In this document: positions 8,465-16,834 of the stretch, in pieces
How positions within the stretch are numbered: position 1 is the stretch's first letter
Layout of the letters: each line of letters opens with the position of its first letter
Source: Leptotrichia buccalis C-1013-b
Lineage (GTDB): Bacteria; Fusobacteriota; Fusobacteriia; Fusobacteriales; Leptotrichiaceae
Assembly: GCF_000023905.1 (NCBI RefSeq)
Contig: NC_013192.1
Location: 1,860,001-1,924,000, forward strand
DNA: 64,000 bases
Direction of reading: 5' to 3'
Translations under genes and position numbers: made by a program
The notes under the pieces: model-generated
The model's database searches: none
What the model was told of the DNA's origin: nothing
The model's input: only the letters and a program-made list of their open reading frames with translations

Positions 8465-9613
8465 CTATAATAATTTTTTATATAATTCTTTTATATCTTC
8501 TAAATTTGTATCTCGTGGATTTCCACCTGTACAAACGTCATTTAATGCAGATTCAGCAATAAAGTCCAAATCTTTTATATCCATAATCCCTTTTAGGTTG
8601 TTTGGAATCCCAACATCGCTTGCTAGTTCTTTTACTTTGTCAATTGCAGCTTTTCTATATTCTTCTGGCGACATTTTTCTTGTATGTTTTACGCCAAATG
8701 CTTTTGCGATAGCTTTAAATTTTTCTCCAGTAAATTCAGCATTGTATTCCATTACAGTTGGAAGAATTATTGCGTTTGCAATTCCATGTGAAGTACCATA
8801 AAATGCTCCTAGTGGATGTGCCATTGAGTGTACAATTCCAAGTCCTACATTTGAGAATCCCATTCCAGCTAAATATGAAGCAAGTGCCATTTTTTCACGT
8901 CCTTCAGGTTCATTATTTACAGCACTTCTCAAATATTTTGCAATTAATTCAATGGCTTTTAAATGGAACATGTCAGTCATTTCCCAAGCAGCTTTTGTTG
9001 TAAATCCTTCAATTGCATGAGTTAAGGCATCTAGTCCAGTTGCAGCAGTAAGTTCCTTTGGCATGCTTGTCATCATTCCAGGGTCAACAATTGCTATAAT
9101 TGGTAAATCGTGGGGATCTACACAGACAAATTTTCTGTCTTTTTCAACATCTGTGATTACATAGTTAATTGTAACTTCTGCAGCAGTTCCAGCTGTTGTT
9201 GCAACAGCGATAATTGGTACACATTTATTTTTAGTGTCTGCAACACCTTCAAGACTTCTTACATCAGAAAATTCTGGATTATTTATAATAATGGCAACTG
9301 CTTTTGCAGTATCCATTGGTGAACCTCCACCAATTGCGATAATGTAGTCAGCACCTGAAGACTTATATTTTTCAACACCATCTTTTACATTTTCAATAGT
9401 TGGATTTGGTTGAATATCAGAAAAAACTTCATACGCTAAATTTTCTTTATCTAGTAAATCTGTAATTTTTGATACTCCTCCAAACTCTAAAAGCCCCTTA
9501 TCTGTACATATAAATGCTTTTTTGAATTTATTTTTCTTTACTTCTTCTGTAATGTGGTTTATTGCTCCAAAACCATGATACGAAACTTCATTCAAAATAA
9601 TTCTTTGTGCCAT
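8465..9613 (-). CDS. fucO: Lactaldehyde reductase (1,2-propanediol oxidoreductase), iron-dependent ADH
   Basis: FucO reduces L-lactaldehyde to propane-1,2-diol with NADH in fucose/rhamnose fermentation. The 382-aa protein follows E. coli FucO through nearly its whole length: NAD-binding AIGGGSPMDTAKA, TTAGTAAEVTINYVITD and FVCVDPHD. The metal site has the Asp/His set in AATGLDALTHAIEGF, GLGIVHSMAHPLGAFYGTSHG, and a C-terminal DVCTGGNPRDTNLEDI. A GAGGTAG SD precedes the ATG, and a promoter lies about 50 bp upstream. No fucose or rhamnose genes are visible nearby, so a broader aldehyde/alcohol role is possible. Confidence 0.9.
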   Translation of the reverse strand: MAQRIILNEVSYHGFGAINHITEEVKKNKFKKAFICTDKGLLEFGGVSKITDLLDKENLAYEVFSDIQPNPTIENVKDGVEKYKSSGADYIIAIGGGSPMDTAKAVAIIINNPEFSDVRSLEGVADTKNKCVPIIAVATTAGTAAEVTINYVITDVEKDRKFVCVDPHDLPIIAIVDPGMMTSMPKELTAATGLDALTHAIEGFTTKAAWEMTDMFHLKAIELIAKYLRSAVNNEPEGREKMALASYLAGMGFSNVGLGIVHSMAHPLGAFYGTSHGIANAIILPTVMEYNAEFTGEKFKAIAKAFGVKHTRKMSPEEYRKAAIDKVKELASDVGIPNNLKGIMDIKDLDFIAESALNDVCTGGNPRDTNLEDIKELYKKLL

Positions 9614-9664
9614 TTTTTCTACCTCTTTTCAAATTTTTGTTTTTTAATAAACATTTCTACTCTA

Positions 9665-9692
9665 ATTATACGACACTTTTTTCACTTTTCAA
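9665..9692 (-). promoter_or_regulatory. Promoter of fucO
   Basis: On the minus strand TTGAAA (9687-9692) and TATAAT (9665-9670) are separated by 16 bp, about 50 bp before the fucO ATG. Confidence 0.55.
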
Positions 9693-9728
9693 GTTTAATA
9701 TTAACTTTATTTTAAATAATTTTATTTA

Positions 9729-10130
9729 CTATTTTTTACTAAGTAAGAATTTTTCTTTCAAATGACACAATAAATATGAAATTTTAAAATTTAATGCTCC
9801 AGCTCCTGTTGCCGCAATATTTGTTAAAACATGACTTTCAAAATATTTTTGACTAACTTTTCCAACAATAAACATTCCAAGGCAAAATATAGCCATTCGT
9901 TTTAAATATTCAAAATTTCCCCTAAACTTTGGATTATTTTGAAAATAGAGAATTTTATGCACTCCATTTACAAGTAAATTTATATTTATTATAGAAATAA
10001 TGGCTCCAATTAAATATCCAAAATAAAGTTCCACACAGTTAAAAATTATTCCCATAATAAAAAAAATTGCCATAATAAAAATAGAAATAATGTATGCTTT
10101 TTTTATATTTCCTGGCATCCTTTCAAGCAT
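9729..10130 (-). CDS. ATP synthase subunit I-like membrane protein
   Basis: This is a 133-aa integral membrane protein. Hydrophobic segments lie near residues 12-30 (AYIISIFIMAIFFIMGIIF), 33-52 (YFGYLIGAIISIININLLV), 77-95 and 100-120. The short length, the helix pairs and the INLLVNG motif after the second helix resemble AtpI (ATP synthase protein I), which assists c-ring assembly or Mg2+ uptake in many bacteria. It directly follows an AtpZ-like gene (41 bp), which supports the call. No F1Fo structural gene is in the window; fucO follows. The exact role is inferred. Confidence 0.6.
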   Translation of the reverse strand: MLERMPGNIKKAYIISIFIMAIFFIMGIIFNCVELYFGYLIGAIISIININLLVNGVHKILYFQNNPKFRGNFEYLKRMAIFCLGMFIVGKVSQKYFESHVLTNIAATGAGALNFKISYLLCHLKEKFLLSKK

Positions 10131-10171
10131 TTCATTTTTCCTTTCCTCAATTTATTTTTAAAATTAATAAA

Positions 10172-10540
10172 TTATTTTATATTGTTCACTTGTTTTATAA
10201 GTGACCAGTATCCTGAAACTGCCCCTATTATTAAAAATACAATTAAAACAAGTGGCTGATCTGTCTTAAACAAGTATCTTTTTAATAGCATATAAAATCC
10301 TAACATAATTAATATTGGCAAGGCTAAAATATAAACCATATTTGTAGCAAGTGCAAAATATTTCATAACTTTACTATTTCTTTTGTTTTTTATTTCTTTT
10401 TCATCATTATGCCTACCCAGTTTTTTTTCTATTTCAAAAAGTCTCTGTTTTCTTTTTTCTTCTTCATCAATTATTTTATCATTAGTTAAATCTTTATTGT
10501 TATTATTTTCTAAATTATTTTTTTCATTTTCAAAATTCAT
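10172..10540 (-). CDS. AtpZ/AtpI-like small membrane protein
   Basis: This 122-aa protein has a highly charged, Asn/Lys/Glu-rich N-terminal half (residues 1-55) followed by two membrane helices (YFALATNMVYILALPILIML and VLIVFLIIGAVSGYWSLIKQV). The arrangement, with a short charged hairpin between the helices, is that of the AtpZ family (F0F1-ATPase subunit/putative Mg2+ transporter), whose genes normally precede atpI. That order is kept here, with the AtpI-like gene next. An SD (GGAAG) precedes the ATG, 17 bp after the methyltransferase stop. The missing atp operon is the oddity. Moderate confidence. Confidence 0.6.
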   Translation of the reverse strand: MNFENEKNNLENNNNKDLTNDKIIDEEEKRKQRLFEIEKKLGRHNDEKEIKNKRNSKVMKYFALATNMVYILALPILIMLGFYMLLKRYLFKTDQPLVLIVFLIIGAVSGYWSLIKQVNNIK

Positions 10541-10557
10541 AAAACTTACTTCCTTTT

Positions 10558-11314
10558 TTATAATTTTTTTAAAACAAAAAATATTCTGCTTTCCCCAAAT
10601 TCAGGATTAGAAGCTGTATCAAATATTTCAAATCCTTTATTCTGCACAGTTTCCACAATCCATTCAGGCTCATAAATAAATTTGTTTTGAACTTCGTTAT
10701 ATTTTCTGAACAAATTATCATTTTTATTTTCACGAATGAATAAATCAATTTCCACAAGATGTTTTCTTTTGCCTAACTTTTCATGCCGCCAAATACTTGT
10801 ATATTCAAGCTCTTCATCCAAAAATATATCATTTTCAAATATTTCTTCAAAAATATCTTCCGTCACAGCATCAAAAATCAAATATCCACCTTTTTTCAAA
10901 TTCCGATTACATTTCTCAATAAATTTCAAAAATTCCTTTTCATTTTTCAAATAATTTACCGTATCAAAATTACAAATAATATAATCAACCTGATTTATTT
11001 CACTTTTATTATTTTTTTTATTTTTTTTATTTTCATAATTTATAATATTTTCGTTTATCAGACTATAGTTATTATTTTTCAAATTTTTCTCTTTTAATTT
11101 TTTTTCAGAAATTTCCAGCATTTTTTCTGACAAATCCACTCCAATAACTGAAAATCCATCTTTCAAAAATCTCCATATAAATTCCCCAGTCCCACATCCC
11201 AAATCCAGAACTGTTCCCTTTTTTTTTAATAAATGTTCGTAAAAATTTATACCATCCATCATAATTTACATATTTCATAAAAATATCGTAAATTTCTGCA
11301 AACTCCTTATGCAT
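10558..11314 (-). pseudogene. SAM-dependent methyltransferase gene split by a frameshift in an A9 tract
   Basis: Two overlapping frames together encode one class I methyltransferase of about 250 aa. The N-terminus (MHKEFAEIYDIFMKYVNYDGWYKFL...FIKKK) starts at an ATG at 11314 with GAGGAAAT as SD. The rest begins in another frame at KKKGTVLDLGCGTGEFIWRF (motif I) and runs through VIGVDLSEKML, VDYIICNFDTVNYL and GGYLIFDAVTE. The break is a run of nine A on the coding strand (9 T at 11219-11227); eight would keep the frame. It may be a true null allele, a phase-variable tract, a slippage site, or a sequencing error. The open remainder (10558-11262) could be translated from an internal start. It heads a cluster with the AtpZ/AtpI-like genes. 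Confidence 0.75.
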
Positions 11315-11439
11315 ATTTCCTCTTTTCAATTTTACTGTAATATATTTGAATCTTTTTTTAATTAAGAATTAGATTTATTATAGCACTTTTAGTATAACTT
11401 GTGAACTATATTTATTTAAAACTGGATTTAAAAGAAAAA

Positions 11440-11465
11440 CTCTCAAAATTTTATTGAGAGCTTTC
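11440..11465 (-). terminator. Terminator of the cyclophilin gene
   Basis: On the minus strand CTCTCAA and TTGAGAG pair around an AT-rich loop, and T5 follows the hairpin. It lies 15 bp past the cyclophilin stop codon. Confidence 0.65.
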
Positions 11466-11475
11466 TATTTTTATT

Positions 11476-12162
11476 TTATTCGTTTGAAAGGGAAGGTTTT
11501 TCTAATTTACTTTCCCATTCTGCAACTTCATTTGGGAAATAATCTAAAAATCTATTGACATTTTTTCCTTTGATTTCGATATCTAAGATTTTATCACCTT
11601 GTCTTAATAATCTTACTATTCCTAAATCTTCACGTGTTTTTGTTCCACCAATGATAGTATGCTTCCCGTCCAAACTACTTATAGCTTGCATTGTTATAAA
11701 AAATTGGCTACTATTAGTATTAGGCCCAGAATTTGCCAAAGCTAATATTCCTGCATAATTAAAATTTAGCCATTTCACAAATTCATCATTTACATAATAA
11801 CCTGTTGTTCCCGTTCCATCACCTTTATGATCTCCGCCTTGCACTAATCCATTCGGAATAACTCGATGGAAAGGTAAATTATTATAAAAATTTTTCTTTG
11901 CCAGAAATACAAAATTTGCGACATTTTTAGGAGCTGCTTCAGGATATAAGTAAAATGAAATATCCCCTTTTGTAGTTTTTATAGTTGCTTCCAGCCGAAA
12001 TTCTTCCATTATTTTATTAAATTTTTTACTTCCTATTTCTACTTTTTCTACTTTTTTATTTTCTTCTGTATTTCTTGTTTTTTTGGTTTTGTTTCTTTTA
12101 GCATTTGCAACATTTACAATTAATAACATTAAAATGCTAAATAGTATTACTATTTTTTTCAT
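11476..12162 (-). CDS. Secreted cyclophilin-type peptidyl-prolyl cis-trans isomerase
   Basis: The protein accelerates proline isomerisation during folding. The N-terminus MKKIVILFSILMLLIVNVANA is a signal peptide, followed by a Lys-rich linker (residues about 22-50) and a cyclophilin domain. That domain starts at TIKTTKGDISFYLYPEAAPKNVANF and includes FHRVIPNGLVQGGD, where the catalytic Arg lies in FHR, SQFFITMQ and LDGKHTIIGG. The domain is close to the bacterial PpiA/PpiB type. It is probably periplasmic, or an envelope lipid-facing foldase in this diderm. The ATG at 12162 has an AGGAAAG SD; an in-frame ATG five codons earlier lies upstream of that SD. It is the last of a short minus-strand run after ppaC. 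Confidence 0.88.
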   Translation of the reverse strand: MKKIVILFSILMLLIVNVANAKRNKTKKTRNTEENKKVEKVEIGSKKFNKIMEEFRLEATIKTTKGDISFYLYPEAAPKNVANFVFLAKKNFYNNLPFHRVIPNGLVQGGDHKGDGTGTTGYYVNDEFVKWLNFNYAGILALANSGPNTNSSQFFITMQAISSLDGKHTIIGGTKTREDLGIVRLLRQGDKILDIEIKGKNVNRFLDYFPNEVAEWESKLEKPSLSNE

Positions 12163-12201
12163 GATCTTTCCTAACATTTTTTTATTTTAAAAATAGTGGC
12201 T

Positions 12202-12558
12202 TTAATTATATATTGTTTTTATATGTCCTATCATTTCCTCAATTTCCATTTTACCATTAAAATCAAATTCCAAAATTCTAAAATTAATTTCCTCAATTTC
12301 CATATTATATTTTAGAAGCTCCTTTTCTTCCAAAATATTATCATAAATAACAAGTACAGAAAATTGATTCCCAAAACCGTCCACTAATTCTAAAGTATTA
12401 ATCACTCTATTTTTCTTTATTTTAAGAGAATTTCTTACTATTTCATCTGCAATTCTTTTACTTCTTACCGCCTTGTAAAGCTCAGAAATAACTTCAGGCA
12501 ATTTTATTGCAAATAATATTTTTAATTCTTCTCTTCTTTTTAACTTTACTATTGCCAT
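12202..12558 (-). CDS. Hypothetical protein, 118 aa
   Basis: I do not recognise the family. It is a small cytosolic-looking protein with a basic N-terminus (MAIVKLKRREELKILFAIKLPEVISELYKAVRSKRIADEIVRNSLKIKK) and an acidic C-terminus (ELLKYNMEIEEINFRILEFDFNGKMEIEEMIGHIKTIYN). A predicted beta segment (VINTLELVDGFGNQFSVLVIYDN) lies between them. It has no signal or membrane segment. It lies 33 bp after ppaC and 39 bp before the cyclophilin gene on the same strand, so co-transcription is likely. No function is proposed. Confidence 0.65.
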   Translation of the reverse strand: MAIVKLKRREELKILFAIKLPEVISELYKAVRSKRIADEIVRNSLKIKKNRVINTLELVDGFGNQFSVLVIYDNILEEKELLKYNMEIEEINFRILEFDFNGKMEIEEMIGHIKTIYN

Positions 12559-12591
12559 TCTTTAAGTTCCTTACTTTTTATTTTTGTAATT

Positions 12592-13512
12592 TTATCCTTG
12601 AATTGCTTTTGTCAATGGCGGAATAATTTGTTTCTTTCTTGAAACTACACCTTTTAAAGTTGCCAAATTGCTGTCAACTTTTTCTCCAAATGCTTTTTCA
12701 ATAACATCATTTCCATCTCCTGAAACAAGAGCTGTAGAATCATTTGTCAAAATATTTGTAATTGCAAGCATAAAGAATTTTAGTCCATCTTTTACAATAA
12801 TATTATCAATTTCAGCAAGCAATTTTTCTTTTCTTTCCAAAACTTCTGCTTCATTTACAGTATTAACTTGTGCAACACCAATTTTTATACCGTCAATTTC
12901 AAAGATTTTCATATCCATATTTAACAGTTCTGCTTCAGATTTATCTCCAAGAGCAGTTCCAGCCTTTAACATTTCAAGTCCGTATTCGTCTGCATTTATT
13001 CCAGCGATTTCAGCCAATTCCTTCCCAGCCTTTATATCACATTCTGTACAAGTTGGAGATTTGAACAATAATGTATCTGAAATAATCGCACTTAACATAA
13101 GCCCTGCTGTTTCCTTGCTTGGCACAAGATTATTTTCCTTAAATAATTTCAAAATGATTGTCGCAGTACATCCAACAGGCTCTACTCTTGCATACAAAGG
13201 CTCGTCTACATTAAAGTTTGAAATTCTGTGATGATCAATCAGTTCCAAAATTTTTGCTTCTTCAAATCCTTCAGCAGTTTGAGTTCTTTCATTATGATCT
13301 ACTAGAATAATCTCTTTTCCAGCCACATTTTCCACCAATTCAGGTTTTTCAGCTTTAAAATAGTTCAAGGCATATTTAGTTTCTTCATTAATTTCCCCAA
13401 GTCTTACAGCCTTAACATCTTTTCCTAATTTATTTTTTAGTTCCGCATAAGCAATCGCTGAACAAATTGTATCTGTATCTGGATTTTTGTGTCCAAAAAC
13501 TAATATTGACAT
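12592..13512 (-). CDS. ppaC: Manganese-dependent inorganic pyrophosphatase (DHH family)
   Basis: This family II pyrophosphatase hydrolyses PPi to two phosphates and pulls biosynthetic reactions forward. The 306-aa length matches the enzyme without CBS domains. Motifs are ILVFGHKNPDTDTICSAIAYA, which contains the metal-binding HxxxxDxD; IILVDHNE; the DHH-type LELIDHHRISNF; and LMLSAIISDTLLFKSPT. The C-terminal DHHA2 domain ends with substrate-binding VVSRKKQIIPPLTKA. The ATG carries a good AGGAGG-like SD. It is upstream in a three-gene minus-strand unit with a hypothetical protein and the cyclophilin. Confidence 0.93.
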   Translation of the reverse strand: MSILVFGHKNPDTDTICSAIAYAELKNKLGKDVKAVRLGEINEETKYALNYFKAEKPELVENVAGKEIILVDHNERTQTAEGFEEAKILELIDHHRISNFNVDEPLYARVEPVGCTATIILKLFKENNLVPSKETAGLMLSAIISDTLLFKSPTCTECDIKAGKELAEIAGINADEYGLEMLKAGTALGDKSEAELLNMDMKIFEIDGIKIGVAQVNTVNEAEVLERKEKLLAEIDNIIVKDGLKFFMLAITNILTNDSTALVSGDGNDVIEKAFGEKVDSNLATLKGVVSRKKQIIPPLTKAIQG

Positions 13513-13684
13513 ATCTTTCCTCCTAAATTTTAATCATTTTATACTATTATAACCTATTAATCTTATTTTTAAAATAGAAAAATCCGTTTTTTTTTTAAAA
13601 CTAAAAAAAATAAATGTTTAAGAAAATATATTTATTAGCAATAATTTATTTTATAAACCTTAAACAAAAATGTCTTATTTGTTT

Positions 13685-16600
13685 TTAGACTTCCAATAAT
13701 TTAGCAACTATCTCATATCCACAAATTTTATTTTCCAAAATACCCCTATATTCATTAATCTGCTCCTGATACTTCTCGTTCGTTTCAGGCTCAAATCCAG
13801 TCTTATAATCATAAATATAAATTTTCTTATTTTTCTCATCAATGTTAATTCTGTCAATAATTCTTTTTTCGCCATCTGCATTTAAAATCTCAAATTCTGT
13901 ATAAACCTTGTATTTTGAGCTATACATTTCTAAATTTTTCGAAATGAATTTATCCAGTCTTTCTATCAAATCTTCAACAATTTTTTTTCCAAGCATATTT
14001 CCATATCGGCTGTACAATGCTGATTTTGCAACTATTCTATCATTTTCCAAGTCATTTAAAATATGCTCAAAGTAATAGTGCATTGCAAGTCCTTTTTTAC
14101 GCTTAAACTCATTTTCCAATGTATTTGAAGATTTTTTTACAACAAATTTGTCATCGTCAAAATATGTTTTAAATAAATTATCGCTTACTTTCACATCTGA
14201 TGTGTCTGTTGTTTCCTCAGGAATTTTTGATTCCACAATTTTACCTTTTTTATATTCATTCTCATCTTTATAAACATCAATCACTCTTTTCACTAAAGAA
14301 TCAGCATATTGCTTGTCTTTTGTTATTTCAGCGTCAAACAGTAATATCAGATTTTTTTTAGCACGAGTTAATGCAACATAATCATTGTTAATTTCTTCCA
14401 TCATTTCTTTTTGAGAATTTTTATCTCTCATTTCACTCAATTCATTTCTAATCATTCTTTTATTATAATCTGTAAACAATATCACAAATTTTTTCATATC
14501 ATTAAATTTTTCATCAAAATCTAAATAGCTTTTAAAATTATCTTTATCTGGATTTCCTTTATTTGTTTTTCTCTTGTAATAAAATACCGTATCAAACTCC
14601 AATCCTTTTGAAGCGTGAATTGTCATCAAATTTATTGCATTAACATCCTTGCTGCTAACCTGTTTCACATTTTCCTTTTCTTCCTCGATAAATGTTACAA
14701 ATTCATACAAATTATTATATTTTTTCAAAATGTTAAAAAATATAAAAATATTCTTCAAATCACTGTTTGTAGAATAAAATTTCGTTATCTCAAAGCTCTC
14801 AACAAGTTTTCTTGAAAAATTTTCTTTTTGATATTTATCATTCAAGTTTATCGACAATGCTCTCAATTCTTTAATTTTCTCGATAATTCCTTCAAAAATT
14901 AAACCATTTCTTTCTAAAGTATTAATTTTTTTATATCCTAAAAGTTTTCCTTTTATCTCGTCATCTTTTTGAATGTTAATAAACTCTTCAAAACCTTTTA
15001 TTTTAGAATTTTCGCCAATATACTTCATAATCTCATTTTTATTTTCAAGCAGATACTTTACGTGGCTATTCAATCCGCCAATCAAGTCACTTCTTACAAA
15101 TTCCAGCAAATATTTAAAATTATCAAATGCAAAAAATTTAATTAACTGGTACATTGAAACAATCGGCTTATACTCCAAAATCGTTGCTTTACTTTCAAGC
15201 GTATACGGAATTTTTGCCTCATTCAATACTGCTGCGATTTCTTTTAAATGAGCATTTTTACGGCAGATAACTGCACTTTTACCTAAATTTTTGATTTGAC
15301 CATTTTTTATCATATCAACAATTTTTGTATAAATTTTTTCTTTTTTTTCTTTCGTATCTTGAATAAAATACCCAAAATATCCTCTTTGATACTCTTCATC
15401 TTCCCTATAGCCAGAATCTGTATAATTCCAATTAGAATCATAGCCATTAAATATTTTATTAACATTCTCAATAATTTGCTTGTAACTTCTATACGATTTA
15501 TCCAAAGTTTGAACATTTCCTTCAATCATTGTTTCCAATTTTTCAAATAATTCCTTTTCACCGCCACGCCAGTTATAAATACTTTGTTTTTCATCACCAA
15601 CACAAATAATATTTTCTGAAGTATTCAACATTAATTTCAAAATTTTCCACTGCAAAATGCTCGTGTCTTGAAACTCATCAATCATAATCGTGTCTATTTT
15701 TCCACCGATTAATTCAAGAAATTCTTCTGTAACTTTATCATTTTCCACAAATTTTAGTTCTTTATTAAAAATAAATTCATACGTGTACACCAAAATATCG
15801 TTGTAAGTAAATTTTTTTGAAGAAATTTTGATTTTTTGAGCAATATTAAATATGATTTGAGCGATATTTTTTAATTTTTTGTCTAATGGCAGTACTTTGC
15901 TTACAAAAATATATTCAGATAATTTTTCTTTTAAATCTTCAGAACTTTCTTCCAATGCTTCTCTATCATCTTGATTTTTTGCTCCTGTAGTTTTTCTTCC
16001 ATCCCAAATTTTTTTTTCAAAAAATAAATTTATTTCTGGAACAATCAACTCTAATTTTTCTTTTATTTTCTGATTTTCATTTTTACTTTCATCTTTTACT
16101 AAAATACTGTATTTCTTGTAAAGACTATGAAATGGTGCTGTTAAAACTTCTTCTATATCTTTACCCTTTTTATCAGCAATTTCTTCAATTTTCTCAAATA
16201 TTCCATCCAGTTCATCTATAAACTTATACGATACTTTTTTATCCTTTGGCATCTCAAAATCCTTAGCCAAAACAAATTTCGAATGCATCTCCAATATTTC
16301 TTCAATAATTTTTATATAGACTCCAATATTTTTTTTCTCTTTCTTTTCATCAAAAATAAATTTAAATTTTTCAAAAATTTCTTTATTCTCAATAATTTTA
16401 ATCAAAACTTTTGAATAAAATTCATCTGTTTCCTTGTCCAAAATCTCGTAATTGTAAATATTAAAATACGGTGCTATTGCATTTTTAAAGATTTGGTTAG
16501 TAAAACCGTCGATTGTGGAAATCCGAATATCCTCTTTATTTTTTATCATTTCAAAATAAATATTCTGCAATTCCTTTTTATTCAAATTATCAAATTTATA

Positions 16601-16834
16601 GATTTCTTTTAAATTTTTTTCTAATTCTGTTCCGTTACCCTCGTCAAAAGCGATTTGATGTAAAAAATCATAAATTCTCTCTTTAATTTCAGCTGTAGCT
16701 TTTTTCGTAAAAGTCATCACGACTATATTTTTATAATTAACACCTCTTATCAAATTAGCTATAAATTCTAGCGACAATCTATACGTTTTCCCTGTTCCTG
16801 CACTAGCTTTCAAAATTATATTATTCGTCTTCAT
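13685..16834 (-). CDS. addA: AddA-like UvrD/Rep superfamily helicase-nuclease
   Basis: This 1049-aa subunit of a RecBCD-type machine resects double-strand breaks and degrades foreign linear DNA. Superfamily 1 motifs occur in order: Walker A ASAGTGKT (residues 10-17), Ia TFTKKATAEIK, Walker B/II IDEFQDTS, III GDEKQSIYNWRGG, V MTIHASKGLEFDTV and VI YVALTRAKKNL. A RecB-family nuclease domain closes the protein, with IIDRIN...YIYDYKTG and a following Gln/Tyr helix (YQEQINEYRG). That is shorter than typical AddA (about 1200 aa). The start overlaps the addB-like stop by 14 nt, indicating translational coupling. Chi recognition cannot be inferred. Confidence 0.85.
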   Translation of the reverse strand: MKTNNIILKASAGTGKTYRLSLEFIANLIRGVNYKNIVVMTFTKKATAEIKERIYDFLHQIAFDEGNGTELEKNLKEIYKFDNLNKKELQNIYFEMIKNKEDIRISTIDGFTNQIFKNAIAPYFNIYNYEILDKETDEFYSKVLIKIIENKEIFEKFKFIFDEKKEKKNIGVYIKIIEEILEMHSKFVLAKDFEMPKDKKVSYKFIDELDGIFEKIEEIADKKGKDIEEVLTAPFHSLYKKYSILVKDESKNENQKIKEKLELIVPEINLFFEKKIWDGRKTTGAKNQDDREALEESSEDLKEKLSEYIFVSKVLPLDKKLKNIAQIIFNIAQKIKISSKKFTYNDILVYTYEFIFNKELKFVENDKVTEEFLELIGGKIDTIMIDEFQDTSILQWKILKLMLNTSENIICVGDEKQSIYNWRGGEKELFEKLETMIEGNVQTLDKSYRSYKQIIENVNKIFNGYDSNWNYTDSGYREDEEYQRGYFGYFIQDTKEKKEKIYTKIVDMIKNGQIKNLGKSAVICRKNAHLKEIAAVLNEAKIPYTLESKATILEYKPIVSMYQLIKFFAFDNFKYLLEFVRSDLIGGLNSHVKYLLENKNEIMKYIGENSKIKGFEEFINIQKDDEIKGKLLGYKKINTLERNGLIFEGIIEKIKELRALSINLNDKYQKENFSRKLVESFEITKFYSTNSDLKNIFIFFNILKKYNNLYEFVTFIEEEKENVKQVSSKDVNAINLMTIHASKGLEFDTVFYYKRKTNKGNPDKDNFKSYLDFDEKFNDMKKFVILFTDYNKRMIRNELSEMRDKNSQKEMMEEINNDYVALTRAKKNLILLFDAEITKDKQYADSLVKRVIDVYKDENEYKKGKIVESKIPEETTDTSDVKVSDNLFKTYFDDDKFVVKKSSNTLENEFKRKKGLAMHYYFEHILNDLENDRIVAKSALYSRYGNMLGKKIVEDLIERLDKFISKNLEMYSSKYKVYTEFEILNADGEKRIIDRINIDEKNKKIYIYDYKTGFEPETNEKYQEQINEYRGILENKICGYEIVAKLLEV

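Noticed and set aside
12668-13231. 187-aa open frame on the plus strand
   Set aside because: It lies fully opposite ppaC, its composition (Ser/Phe/Ile-rich) is that of an antisense shadow, and it has no SD or promoter.
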